Assembly (NCBI RefSeq): GCF_009707465.1
Contig: NZ_CP046120.1
Coordinates: forward strand, 3,067,501 to 3,131,500
DNA: 64,000 bases
Source of the DNA: Novosphingobium sp. Gsoil 351
GTDB taxonomy: Bacteria; Pseudomonadota; Alphaproteobacteria; Sphingomonadales; Sphingomonadaceae
Reading direction: 5' to 3'
Below the pieces are notes generated by a model. The model had not been told where the DNA came from, did not search any database, and worked only from the letters and a program-made list of their open reading frames with translations. Positions 9,207 to 17,667 of this stretch are shown here, piece by piece. How positions within the stretch are numbered: the first letter of the stretch is position 1; each line of letters opens with the position of its first letter. Made by a program: the position numbers and the translations under genes.

Positions 9207-9683
9207 TCAGCCGGCTATCCCCGCCCCAAGCGGCAAGGCGGTCGTCGATTTGACCTCACTTAGAACCACGCTCGATTCAACCTCGCGCACGCCTGGCAAC
9301 TGCGACAAACGCTCATAAAAGAACGTTTCATACGCCTTAATATTTGGCACCCTCAGTTTGACCAAAACGTCTATGCCTCCCAGCAGGACGTAGCATTCCT
9401 GAACTTCGTCGAGCGCGGCGATCCGCTCGCGAAAGGCGCTGGTGGCGTCGCGGTCATGGGCCCCCAGCTTGATCGTGGCGTAAATCGTAACGCTGAGCCC
9501 AACCTTTTCTGGATCCACCAACCATACCTGCCGCTCGAGATATCCGGCATCACGCAGGCGCCGGATCCGCCGCCAGCATGGCGGTGGAGTCATCCCGATG
9601 CGCGACGCCACTTCTGACACCGACAACGAGCCATCGGCCTGAAGGATAGTCAGAATTGCGAGGTCGATTCGGTCTAGGGACAT
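9207..9683 (-). CDS. Lrp/AsnC-family transcriptional regulator
   Basis: A 158-aa regulator with an N-terminal AsnC-type helix-turn-helix (LDRIDLAILTILQADG, VSEVASRIGMTPPPCWRRIRRLRDAGYLE) and a C-terminal RAM ligand domain (VQECYVLLGGIDVLVKLRVPN). Such proteins form octamers, bind amino acids and often regulate the divergent neighbour, here a leucine-dehydrogenase gene. ATG 9683 is the natural start, just before the first helix, and the gene is convergent with the FAD oxidase, 20 bp away. BkdR-type Lrp proteins activate branched-chain amino acid catabolism, so sensing of leucine or a relative is reasonable but unproven. Confidence 0.93.
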   Translation of the reverse strand: MSLDRIDLAILTILQADGSLSVSEVASRIGMTPPPCWRRIRRLRDAGYLERQVWLVDPEKVGLSVTIYATIKLGAHDRDATSAFRERIAALDEVQECYVLLGGIDVLVKLRVPNIKAYETFFYERLSQLPGVREVESSVVLSEVKSTTALPLGAGIAG

Positions 9684-9789
9684 ACTTTCTCCTGATTTGG
9701 TCGAATAGCGCTAACGACCTTACCCAAAATTACCTAAATGGCCAATTTGCGTGGATGAATTTCCCGTAAAGCGCCGATATACTTTACAC
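9684..9789. promoter_or_regulatory. Divergent Lrp / leucine dehydrogenase intergenic region
   Basis: This 106-bp AT-rich gap is the probable Lrp-type operator. It holds ttacccaaaattacctaaat around 9720-9739 and a 12-mer, ATTTGGTCGAAT (9695-9706), that recurs in inverse orientation upstream of the glycoside-locus TonB receptor (55370-55381). No perfect dyad is evident, which is normal for Lrp sites. Confidence 0.45.
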
Positions 9790-10809
9790 ATGAGCACCGC
9801 CGACCTCGACTCCTCCGATCACGAGCTGGTCGCCATCTATCGCGACGCTGCGAGCGATCTGGTCGCGATAGTCGCCGTGCACGATCGCGCACTCGGTCCC
9901 GCGATCGGCGGCTGCCGAATGTTGCCCTACGCTACGCTTGAGCATGCTCTGACCGATGTCCTGCGACTGTCGCGAGGGATGACCTACAAGTGTGCGATCG
10001 CGGGCATTCCTTACGGGGGCGGTAAGGCGGTCATCATTGGCGATCCGCTGACCGCCAAGAACCCGGCGCTGCTTCACGCGTTCGGCGATTTCGTCGAGAG
10101 CTTGGGCGGGCGCTACATCACCTCTTTTGATTCCGGTACAACGCTAGACGACATCCGCGTCATCGGCGAACGCACGCAGTATTCCGCTGGTTATGCCGAT
10201 GGCTACGGAAACGCATCCGCCTCGACCGCGATCGGCGTGTTTCATTGCATGGCGCGAGCTTGGCGCGAAGTTGGAGGCACCGACTTGCGGGGCGTTCGCG
10301 TCGGTATCCAGGGCTTGGGAAACGTAGGAGCGCGATTGGCCGGTCTGCTAGGCGAAGCCGGCGCGGTGCTGACCGTGGCCGATACGGATCCCGCGCGGGA
10401 CGCGCAACTGTTTGGCGCGGTTGTTGCCGCCGATGAGATTCTCTCAGCGGATATCGATATTCTTGCGCCGTGCGCGCTCGGTGCGATCCTCAACGAGCGC
10501 TCTATCCCCACCATTCGCGCCCGCGTCATCGCTGGCGGTGCTAATAACCAGCTGGCAGCAAATGAAGACGCCGATCTCCTGCGGGCCAGCGGCATCCTCT
10601 ACTGCCCAGACTACTTGACGAACGCCGGGGGGATTGTTGAGCTGCACCACCAGCGAATGGGCAGCACGCCGGAAGCCCTTGCTGCGCACTTGGCGACGCT
10701 CGCGGACACGCTAGGGGAGGTGATCGTCACCGCTGCGCAGTGCGGGAAGTCAACCGCCGCGGTCGCAGACCATATGGCAGAGGCCCGCTTTCACGGCGCA
10801 CGGGGATGA
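9790..10809 (+). CDS. Leucine dehydrogenase-type amino acid dehydrogenase (second copy)
   Basis: A dehydrogenase of about 339 aa with the canonical family motifs: MTYKCAIAGIPYGGGK (catalytic lysines), SFDSGTT, the Rossmann motif IQGLGNVGARLAGLLGEAG with acidic VADTD, then GGANNQLA and CPDYLTNAGGIVEL. These fit leucine/valine dehydrogenase closely. It converts a branched-chain L-amino acid to its 2-oxo acid with NAD. ATG 9790 is preferred to GTG 9751 because it begins near the first conserved strand. It is divergent from the Lrp gene and its TGA overlaps the NTF2-like ATG (ATGA). Substrate assignment is more secure here than for the copy at 6983 because the PDYxTNAGG segment is conserved. Confidence 0.88.
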   Translation: MSTADLDSSDHELVAIYRDAASDLVAIVAVHDRALGPAIGGCRMLPYATLEHALTDVLRLSRGMTYKCAIAGIPYGGGKAVIIGDPLTAKNPALLHAFGDFVESLGGRYITSFDSGTTLDDIRVIGERTQYSAGYADGYGNASASTAIGVFHCMARAWREVGGTDLRGVRVGIQGLGNVGARLAGLLGEAGAVLTVADTDPARDAQLFGAVVAADEILSADIDILAPCALGAILNERSIPTIRARVIAGGANNQLAANEDADLLRASGILYCPDYLTNAGGIVELHHQRMGSTPEALAAHLATLADTLGEVIVTAAQCGKSTAAVADHMAEARFHGARG

Positions 10810-11162
10810 TCGCCGGCGCGCTTGTCGAGCGCTATTATGCGCAAATCGACGCTGATGATGTTGATGGTGTGCTCACGCTCTTTCATGACGATGCCGTTTA
10901 TCACCGCGCCGACTCGTTGTTCGTCGGCAAGCCGCGGATCGCCAAGTTCTTCCGGCACGAACGGTTGATCCGCGGCGAGCATCGGATCGAAAAGATCCTT
11001 TCGCTCGGCGATGAGGTGGTGGTGATCGGGCGGTTCGAAGGGGAAGGCGCGTTTGGCGACGCGCGCTCGATCGGGTTTGTCGATCTTTGGTCATTGGACG
11101 AAGGCAAGGTGCGAGGACGCCGAACTTACCTGGCAACCGGCCATGAGGTGGTTCAACAATAA
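10806..11162 (+). CDS. NTF2-like / SnoaL-fold protein
   Basis: A small protein of 118 aa with the cone-shaped NTF2-like fold pattern: an N-terminal helix (LVERYYAQIDADDVDGVLTLF), then HDDAVYHRADSLFVGKPRIAKFF and alternating strands ending VRGRRTYL. Members include isomerases, dehydratases and ligand-binding subunits, and no catalytic set identifies one here. The start at ATG 10806 overlaps the dehydrogenase stop by 4 nt, so it is co-translated and may act on the same metabolite. Function unknown. Confidence 0.75.
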   Translation: MIAGALVERYYAQIDADDVDGVLTLFHDDAVYHRADSLFVGKPRIAKFFRHERLIRGEHRIEKILSLGDEVVVIGRFEGEGAFGDARSIGFVDLWSLDEGKVRGRRTYLATGHEVVQQ

Positions 11163-11302
11163 GCCGCCTTACTGCTTCCAGCTCGGACTCGGGCATCAAG
11201 GGGGAGGTAGCGCGAACAACCCCTCCCGAGGCGAAGGGACGCCAGATGATTCTCGACTTTCCAGAAGCACAGCGCTGTGAGTGGCGATCTGAACAAGCCT
11301 GT
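11163..11302. other. Convergent intergenic gap
   Basis: This 140-bp gap separates the ends of two convergent genes. I see no gene, no clear terminator hairpin with a T-run and no repeat in it. Confidence 0.4.
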
Positions 11303-12544
11303 CTAAGCGAGCACGTTGCGCGAAGCCACCGCGATTGGAGTTCGATCAAAGGCCAGGTATCCAGGCGACACCATGGTATCGCCCGAAATCCGCTGCCCTG
11401 TCACCGCCTGAGCTATGAGCGAGCTGATCGCCGGCGCCATTTTGAAGCCGTGGCCGCTGAAGCCATTAGCGACATACAGGCCAGGAATGGGTGTTTTGCC
11501 AACTACCGGGTGCACGTCGATGGGATTGGTGGTGTAAAGTCCACTATAGCCGCGCAGACCGCGGATGACGTCGAGGCCGCGCACGCGGTGTTGCAGCAGG
11601 TGGACCTTCTCGCGGAGGAAATCGTCGTCAATGCCCCGGTCGAAGTGATCGGGATCGGCAACTTCTTCCTGCTCGTCCTCTTCCATGACCGAGCCGACGA
11701 GCAGTTGCTGGCCTCGGTTCTGCGGACGGAAATAGATTCCTCCCACAGGATCCGCGCAGACCGGAACTTCGCCTTTCACGCTTGAAGGCCGATCCAAATG
11801 GACGACCTGGATACGTGTCGGCACCAGGGGCCACTTGCTATGGAGACCGGCGGCAACGAACAGGTCGTTGCACCACGGACCATTGGTAGTGACGAGTGCG
11901 CCGCAGCCGATCCTTGCACCACTCTCGAGTACTATCCCATGAATTGCGCCATTCCGCTTCTCTACCCCAGTAACCTTGCTGTTGAAGCGCACTTCGACAC
12001 CCAATTGGCGGACCGCGCGGAGAAGATCGGCGAGCGCATCGACCGGATCGACATAACCGCCAAGAGTCTCAATGAGGTGGTGTCCCCCCCGACCACACGA
12101 ATGGGTCTCGCCGGTTTCAAGATCGGGAGCGATGGCGCATGGGTTGAGCGCGGGATAGCGCTCAGCGAGCGCGCTGTCGTCGACCGCCTCGGCCGCGACA
12201 CCCAAACGCCGCATCCGCTCGGCCTCGGTCTGTGGCCAACCTGCGCGGCCGTCGCTCAGCCACACCACGCCAAGCTCGTGCAGCGTGGCGAGGGGGTCGG
12301 AGAGGCTGAGGAACTCCTTCCAATGCCGGTAGGCGGCGATCCCATCGCGCGCGAGGATCACCGTCTCGTCGCGCGAATACTTCGCCCGGCACACTGCAGA
12401 CGAGGCCCCGGTGCTGCCCTCACCGAGGCCCCTGCCTTTTTCCAGAACGAGGACTCGGGCCGTGCTGCGTCGGGCAATCTGCAACGCCGCGCATAACCCG
12501 ATGATGCCGGCGCCCGCGATGACAACGTCTGCAGTTTCGCTCAC
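11303..12544 (-). CDS. FAD-dependent oxidoreductase, DAO (glycine/D-amino acid oxidase) family
   Basis: A flavoprotein of about 413 aa. The FAD motif ADVVIAGAGIIGLCAALQIARR lies at the N-terminus, GEGSTGASSAVCR follows, and the C-terminus has GLRGYSGLYTTNPIDVHPVVG and NGFSGHGFKMAP, typical of the DAO family that oxidises amino acids or secondary amines to imino acids. The frame is open back to 12754, but the extra residues look non-coding and I prefer GTG 12544, directly before the FAD motif. It is divergent from the M19 dipeptidase gene and shares its control region, including the 12620-12637 operator, so the two may be co-regulated. Substrate unknown; a dipeptide-derived or N-substituted amino acid is a fair guess. 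Confidence 0.85.
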   Translation of the reverse strand: MSETADVVIAGAGIIGLCAALQIARRSTARVLVLEKGRGLGEGSTGASSAVCRAKYSRDETVILARDGIAAYRHWKEFLSLSDPLATLHELGVVWLSDGRAGWPQTEAERMRRLGVAAEAVDDSALAERYPALNPCAIAPDLETGETHSCGRGGHHLIETLGGYVDPVDALADLLRAVRQLGVEVRFNSKVTGVEKRNGAIHGIVLESGARIGCGALVTTNGPWCNDLFVAAGLHSKWPLVPTRIQVVHLDRPSSVKGEVPVCADPVGGIYFRPQNRGQQLLVGSVMEEDEQEEVADPDHFDRGIDDDFLREKVHLLQHRVRGLDVIRGLRGYSGLYTTNPIDVHPVVGKTPIPGLYVANGFSGHGFKMAPAISSLIAQAVTGQRISGDTMVSPGYLAFDRTPIAVASRNVLA

Positions 12545-12619
12545 TGGACATGGTTCCAAGTATTGCCCGCTCTCCGCACAGATGTGGGAAGCGAGCGGGT
12601 AGTGCTTGGTGCCCGGATA

Positions 12620-12637
12620 CGATACAGTAGTGTATGG
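12620..12637. promoter_or_regulatory. TetR-type operator O1 (imperfect CCATACA-N4-TGTATGG)
   Basis: An 18-bp dyad with left arm CGATACA (12620-12626), spacer GTAG, and right arm TGTATGG (12631-12637). It differs from the two sites at 13699 and 19033 only at one base of the left arm. It sits between the DAO oxidase and dipeptidase starts, 26 bp before the dipeptidase ATG. Confidence 0.75.
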
Positions 12638-12663
12638 ATGCAACCCATCATGAAAGGACCACA

Positions 12664-13652
12664 ATGACACCCAGTCTCTCTGCACTGCGACGACGCGGCG
12701 GCTTGGTGTGGGACAATCACGCCTGCATGCCCCTGCGCCCCGACGATCACGCATTTATCGACCAGTTGGCCGACGCTCATGCCGCCGGCGTCGATGTCCT
12801 CAGCCTCAACATTGGGTTCGGCCCTCAAGGTCCGGACGAGCATCTGGCGATGCTCGACAGCTTCTCTCGCTGGCTGGCTGAGCACGCCGACCAGTATCTC
12901 CTCGTGCGCAGCGTCGCCGACATCCAAGCTGCGCGCGCGGACGATAAGCTGGGGGTAATGTTCGACGTCGAGGGTATGGTTCCGCTTAACTGCGGCCGAA
13001 TCGATCTGATCGAGCGCTTCCGAACCGGCGGGGTTGGCTGGATGCTCGTCGCCTACAATCGCAACAATGATTCGGGCGGGGGGTGCACCGACGAGGATGG
13101 GGGCTTGACCCCCTACGGACGTCAAGTGTTACGCGAAATGGAGCGCGTCGGCATGATCGTTTGCTGCTCTCACACCGGTCATCGCACTGCGCGGGAGGTG
13201 ATCGACGCAGCGGGAATGCCTGTCATATTCTCGCATTCGAACTGTTCGGCGCTGTATGATCACTACCGTAACATCCCCGACGACCTGATCCGCGCCTGTG
13301 CTGACGCTGGGGGGTGATCGGGATAAACGGCCTCTCCTCGTTCCTCGGCGGCGAGGCATCCCCTGCGCTGGTGGCAACGCATGTCGATCATGTGGCGCAG
13401 TTGGTCGGCCCCGATCACGTCGGTCTCGGGCTGGACTACGTATACGACCGGGCCGAGCTGGACGAATATCTTCTCAAGATGCGTGATACCTTTCCCGACG
13501 ACCCGAGCCTGCGCGAGTCGCTGACGATGGTGCCGCCGACCCGCATCGGCGAGATTGCCGACGAGCTTGTGGCACTTGGCTATGGCGCCGACCATCTCGA
13601 TGCGATCCTGGGGGGAAACTGGCTGCGCGTCGCTTCGCAGGTCTGGCACTAG
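12664..13652 (+). pseudogene. M19 membrane (renal-type) dipeptidase, frameshifted at a G-run
   Basis: Two adjacent frames together encode one M19 zinc dipeptidase of about 329 aa. ATG 12664 has an AAAGGA ribosome site. The first frame holds the metal-site region VWDNHACMP, the bridging Glu in MFDVEGM, and the later ligands in CCSHTGH and FSHSNCSALYDHYRN. It stops at 13317, where the second frame, starting GTG 13314, continues with the conserved GINGLSSFLGG and HVGLGLDYV. One extra G in the six-G run 13309-13314 would join them as AGGVIGING. The stop and GTG overlap as GTGA, so two-polypeptide expression is conceivable. Residue 21 is Cys where the family HxD motif has Asp. It is the first gene after O1 and probably feeds dipeptide hydrolysis in the TetR module. 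Confidence 0.85.
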
Positions 13653-13680
13653 GCGCGCCGCCCGCTCGCGCTTCGATGTG

Positions 13681-13716
13681 TTGACACGGCAGCCTTCACC
13701 ATACATACATGTATGG
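13681..13716 (+). promoter_or_regulatory. TonB receptor promoter with TetR-type operator O2
   Basis: A consensus -35 hexamer TTGACA (13681-13686) is followed by the perfect dyad CCATACA-TACA-TGTATGG (13699-13716), which covers the -10 position, an arrangement typical of repression by promoter occlusion. The dyad matches those at 12620 and 19033. Confidence 0.8.
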
Positions 13717-13758
13717 ATGGCGACAGATCGATCGCGACGTTCAGGGAAGGCGGGTGAG

Positions 13759-15879
13759 ATGAAGCGCAATATTGCGGCGATGGGCGGTTCCACACTGACG
13801 CTGGCCTTGTCTTGCCTGGCCATGCCGGCCGCGGCGCAGACGGCCTCTGCTGAAAATGAAGTGACAGGCGGCGAGATCATCGTCACCGCGCAGCGCCGCG
13901 AAGAGCGCCTGCTCGACGTGCCGATCTCGGTCTCGGCTTTCACCAGCGAGGATATCGCGAACCGCGGGGTGACCTCGCTCAACGACCTGCAGGCGTCGGT
14001 ACCGGGCCTGCGCCTCGTCGACATCGGCCCGGGTTCGCAGCGGATCCAGCTTCGCGGTATCTCGCAATATCTCGGCCTGCCTACGGTCGGCAACTACATC
14101 GATGAGTTCTCGATCAATCCCGAGGGCGCTTCGGGCGTCGCGGAAGTGCGGCTGCTCGATCTCGAACGCATCGAAGTGCTGCGCGGGCCGCAGCCTGCGC
14201 TGTATGGCGAGGGGTCGATGGGCGGCACGATCCGCTACGTTACCGCCTCGCCCGACCTGACCCGCTTCAGCGGTTCGGGGCTGGCCGAAGTCAGCGTCGT
14301 GCGCGACGGTTCGACCGGCTATCGCGGCGAGGCCGTGCTGAACCTGCCGCTGGCGACCGACACTGCGGGCCTGCGTGTAGCCGCGGCGCACGAACGGCTG
14401 CCGGGGTGGACCGATGGCGTTCTTGGCAAGAACCTCAACGACCAGGACATCACGACGCTGCGCGCCAAGCTGCTGGTACGGCCGGACGACGCGCTCAGCA
14501 TTTCGCTTCTGGGGCTTTACCACAACTCCGAACAGGACGTGAAAAGCTACTCGCTGGCCGATCGTACGACCGAACAGACAGTGCCGTCGGCCGCCAAACA
14601 GGACTACTATCTCGGCAATCTGGTCGTCAGCTACGATCTCGGGCCAGTCACGCTGCTCAGCTCCACCGGCTATCTCAACCAAGATAGCCGAAGCATCGAC
14701 GACTCGGTGAAGTTCTACAACCAACTGTTTGGCGCGCCGCTGCTGGTCAATGCCGTCACCGACGCACGCGGCAAGTTCATTCGCTGGGCTCAGGAAGCAA
14801 GGCTTTCGTCAAATGGCGAGGGGCCGCTGCGTTACCTTCTCGGCGCGAGCTATTCCGACGCCAAGGTGCGGGGCAATATCGTCGGCGGCGGCGTTTCTGC
14901 GATCCCGGGTCTCGCCCCCGAGCAGCTGGGTGTCGTGTTCGTCTTCCCCAGCCGGATCACGTCCAAAGTACTCGCGCTGTTCGGAAGCGTCAGCTACGAT
15001 ATCGCCGACAACCTCACGGTCGATCTTGGCGGACGTTACTTCAGAGATCGGCGCTCCCAGACGAGCGCGTTTGCGCTGAGCGGATCACCGGTGTTGCCCG
15101 CCCCGCTGCGCGCGACCTTCGACAGCTTCAACCCGCGGGTCAACATCTCGCTCAAGACCGGCAGCAGCGGCATCGTTTACGCAAACGCGGCCAAGGGCTT
15201 CCGCAGCGGCGGCTTCAACCCTGCGACCGTGCTGCCCGCGACGTTTGGCCCCGAGAAGCTGTGGAGCTACGAACTCGGTACCCGTCAGAGCTTGATCGGC
15301 AACCAGCTGCTGGTCGAGGCGGCGGTCTACTACAATGACTACAAGAACATTCAGGCGACGCTGATCAACAACCCGACCCTGACCGGCACGCAGAATGCCG
15401 GCAAGGCGCGGGGCCCCGGGGTCGACCTTACTTTCATCGCGCGGCCGGTCAGGGACTTTAGCGTGACTGGCACGCTCGGCTGGAACAAAGTCGAGTACAA
15501 GACGCTGTCGCCCGACCGCTTGCCGGGGGATCCGCTCGATCTCGTTCCGCAATGGACCTGGTCGGCATCGGTCGACTACTTGCCCCAGCTCAATGACAGG
15601 GTGGGTCTGATCTTCCACGCCGACGCGGGGTTCACCGACGCCGCGCAGATCACGCTGCGCAATTTTGCGGCGCTCGGTCTAGACCCCATCGAGCGCTCGC
15701 AGTCGCGCGTCGTCGCCAATCTGCGGGGCGGGGTGAGCTTCGGCGGTCTCGAGGTCTACGCCTTCGCCAACAATCTGTTCGACGAGAACCGGATCATCAA
15801 TCCCAGCTTTGGTGCATTCTTCGAGGAAATCCGCACGCGACCGCGCACGCTCGGGGTAGGCGTCAAGGGAAGCTTCTAA
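13759..15879 (+). CDS. TonB-dependent outer membrane receptor (peptide module)
   Basis: This 706-aa receptor has signal peptide MKRNIAAMGGS to AAAQ, a VTAQRREERLLDVPISVSAF plug start, the plug signatures VPGLR, RIQLRGIS and IEVLRGPQP, and a barrel ending in LGVGVKGSF. ATG 13759 with a GGGAAGGCGG ribosome site gives a correct signal peptide; the frame is open further upstream but through the operator. Its promoter carries O2, and it is flanked by a dipeptidase and, convergently, the TetR gene with a 4-nt overlap. Import of peptides for the peptidases encoded next door is the simplest reading. The substrate itself is inferred. Confidence 0.93.
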   Translation: MKRNIAAMGGSTLTLALSCLAMPAAAQTASAENEVTGGEIIVTAQRREERLLDVPISVSAFTSEDIANRGVTSLNDLQASVPGLRLVDIGPGSQRIQLRGISQYLGLPTVGNYIDEFSINPEGASGVAEVRLLDLERIEVLRGPQPALYGEGSMGGTIRYVTASPDLTRFSGSGLAEVSVVRDGSTGYRGEAVLNLPLATDTAGLRVAAAHERLPGWTDGVLGKNLNDQDITTLRAKLLVRPDDALSISLLGLYHNSEQDVKSYSLADRTTEQTVPSAAKQDYYLGNLVVSYDLGPVTLLSSTGYLNQDSRSIDDSVKFYNQLFGAPLLVNAVTDARGKFIRWAQEARLSSNGEGPLRYLLGASYSDAKVRGNIVGGGVSAIPGLAPEQLGVVFVFPSRITSKVLALFGSVSYDIADNLTVDLGGRYFRDRRSQTSAFALSGSPVLPAPLRATFDSFNPRVNISLKTGSSGIVYANAAKGFRSGGFNPATVLPATFGPEKLWSYELGTRQSLIGNQLLVEAAVYYNDYKNIQATLINNPTLTGTQNAGKARGPGVDLTFIARPVRDFSVTGTLGWNKVEYKTLSPDRLPGDPLDLVPQWTWSASVDYLPQLNDRVGLIFHADAGFTDAAQITLRNFAALGLDPIERSQSRVVANLRGGVSFGGLEVYAFANNLFDENRIINPSFGAFFEEIRTRPRTLGVGVKGSF

Positions 15880-16478
15880 CGGTTCGACTTGCGCGGCTCT
15901 GCACCGCCGACAGCAGCGTGCGGATCGCGGGCGCCGGTCAGGACGTAGTTGTAATATGGCATGTACTCGAGCCGCTGGCTCAGCGGCTCGTCGATGCCCG
16001 AGGCCCAGTAGCCGATCTGATGAAGGTAGAGCACTCGCGCCCGGATGAAGCTTTCGGTCTCGGACTGGCCCTCCGCGCGGAAGCGGCTGGCGAAGAAAGC
16101 GATCCAGCGATCGTCGACATCGCGAATGATCTTGGCCACGGCTTTGGTTTTCCACCCCCAGAAGCGCACTGCCATGTCGAAGCGGGGATAGCTCGCTTCT
16201 TCGCTGAGCCAAACGCGCGCGACCTCAATCGCGCCGCCATCGGGCCAGCGTGCCTCGACCAATGAAAGCTCGTGCTCCTTGTGATCGCGCCAGCTCTGGA
16301 GCAGCGCGTCGAGCAGATCCTTGCGGTTCTTGAAGTGCCAGTAGAAGCTGCCGCGGGTCACCTTGAGCCGCTTGGCCAGGACATCGACCTTCACTTCCTC
16401 GATGCCGGACTGCACGAGCAGTCGCCGCGACGCCTTGACCCAATCGTCGCGCGTCAATCGCGGCTTCGCGTCCGCCAT
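15876..16478 (-). CDS. TetR-family regulator, probable controller of the peptide module
   Basis: A 200-aa protein whose N-terminal helix-turn-helix (DDWVKASRRLLVQSGIEEVKVDVLAKRLKVTRGSFYWHFKNRKDLLDALL) is classic TetR; the rest is an all-helical ligand domain. I prefer ATG 16478 (MADAKPRLTRDDW) to 16529. It follows the MFS and hydrolase genes on the minus strand, 67 bp after the hydrolase. The nearest repeated dyad, CCATACA-N4-TGTATGG, lies at three promoters around it (12620, 13699, 19033), and TetR proteins typically bind dyads of this size. No copy is seen directly upstream of this gene, so it may be expressed from the 19033 operator as the end of that operon. The inducer is unknown. Confidence 0.9.
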   Translation of the reverse strand: MADAKPRLTRDDWVKASRRLLVQSGIEEVKVDVLAKRLKVTRGSFYWHFKNRKDLLDALLQSWRDHKEHELSLVEARWPDGGAIEVARVWLSEEASYPRFDMAVRFWGWKTKAVAKIIRDVDDRWIAFFASRFRAEGQSETESFIRARVLYLHQIGYWASGIDEPLSQRLEYMPYYNYVLTGARDPHAAVGGAEPRKSNR

Positions 16479-16545
16479 GATCCCGGTCTTCTCCTCCAAT
16501 GCGGGGGCTGCATGGGCCAGCCCAGGCATCGTGACAAGCGCCCTG

Positions 16546-17667
16546 TCAGCGGCGCACCGCCTCGCTCAGCGTGCCGATCACGAAATCGGCATGGGTGTAG
16601 ACAAACTGGTGGGTGCTGCCCGGCGGGGCAACGACGCGACGGCTGCGGCTCGACGCCGCCAGATAGCGTTCGCGTGACCTGGCGTAAAAATTGATCATCC
16701 GCGCTGCATCGCCGTCCGCAGCGCTGCCCACTTCCCTTTCGGCGGTAACTTCGCCAGCGTCGCCCGGCGCGACCAGCCATAGTTCCATGTCGCCGAGATC
16801 GCCGTCGTAGACCACGGTTTCCCAGGCGATCCGCGGAATCTGGTCGGGATCGAGTTCGCGGTAGATGGAGTAGTTGGCGAGCTGCGCGCCCACGCCGATT
16901 TCGATCGAGCGCATCGCGTCCAAATCGCCGCCCAGGGCCTCGACGAACGCGCGACGTCCCTCCGCGTGCGCGGGATTGGCCTCGCTCGCCTTTTCGTCCA
17001 GGTCCGCGTGTCGCCCGACCGCGCGCCATGCAGCCGAGGCAAGCGTTCGCAACCGCATCGCGCGCAGCGAGCCGAGCCGGGGCCCCAGCAACACCGTCTC
17101 GAGCGGCGTCGCATCGAGCAGCACCAGCCGCACGACCTTTTCCGGATAGCGGCGAGCGATATTGGCGGCGAGAAGGCCGCCGAACGAATAGCCGACCAAT
17201 ACGAAGGGTCCAGTCTCGCCGGCGCGGTCGAGCGCCGCGATCATTTCCTGGGCTTCACGCGCCGTGCTTCGCGGAAACGGGCCGGTGTCGCTCCAGCCGG
17301 TTCCCGGACGGTCGATCAGGATCGAGCGCGTCAATTCTCGCAGCGTGCGATGGAGATGCGCCATCGCCGCCCCGGGAGCGTGGCCGCCCCCGAACATCAC
17401 GATCGGCAAGTGGTCGGTTGCGGCACCTTCGGCGAGGACATGAACGCGGGTGCAGCCGACGTCGACCAGCTTCCCCGGCGCAGGGCACCGGCGCCGCGAC
17501 GCGGCGAACCGGACGAGGTGGACGATATTGCCTGTCACGATCAGCGTACCACAGGCCGCAAGCATCAGCCAAGCGCCGCTGCCTAACAGACCGATGCCGA
17601 CCAGGATGAGACCGACGACGCTGCCCGACCATTCGGGCGCGAGCAGACGCAGCAGCCAGTTCGGCAT
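16546..17667 (-). CDS. Membrane-anchored alpha/beta hydrolase
   Basis: A protein of about 373 aa. Residues 1-50 hold two hydrophobic segments (VVGLILVGIGLLGSGAWLM, AACGTLIVTGNIVHLV), followed by an alpha/beta hydrolase domain with the oxyanion region MFGGGHAPG, RPGTGWSD, nucleophile elbow GYSFGG (Ser), acid region around DGD, and a terminal His in STHQFVYTHADF. It is likely anchored in the inner membrane. The open frame runs back to 18228, but ATG 17667 overlaps the MFS stop (TGATG) and gives a sensible N-terminus. The substrate could be an ester, amide or peptide; coupling to the MFS carrier suggests it acts on what is imported or exported. Confidence 0.85.
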   Translation of the reverse strand: MPNWLLRLLAPEWSGSVVGLILVGIGLLGSGAWLMLAACGTLIVTGNIVHLVRFAASRRRCPAPGKLVDVGCTRVHVLAEGAATDHLPIVMFGGGHAPGAAMAHLHRTLRELTRSILIDRPGTGWSDTGPFPRSTAREAQEMIAALDRAGETGPFVLVGYSFGGLLAANIARRYPEKVVRLVLLDATPLETVLLGPRLGSLRAMRLRTLASAAWRAVGRHADLDEKASEANPAHAEGRRAFVEALGGDLDAMRSIEIGVGAQLANYSIYRELDPDQIPRIAWETVVYDGDLGDMELWLVAPGDAGEVTAEREVGSAADGDAARMINFYARSRERYLAASSRSRRVVAPPGSTHQFVYTHADFVIGTLSEAVRR

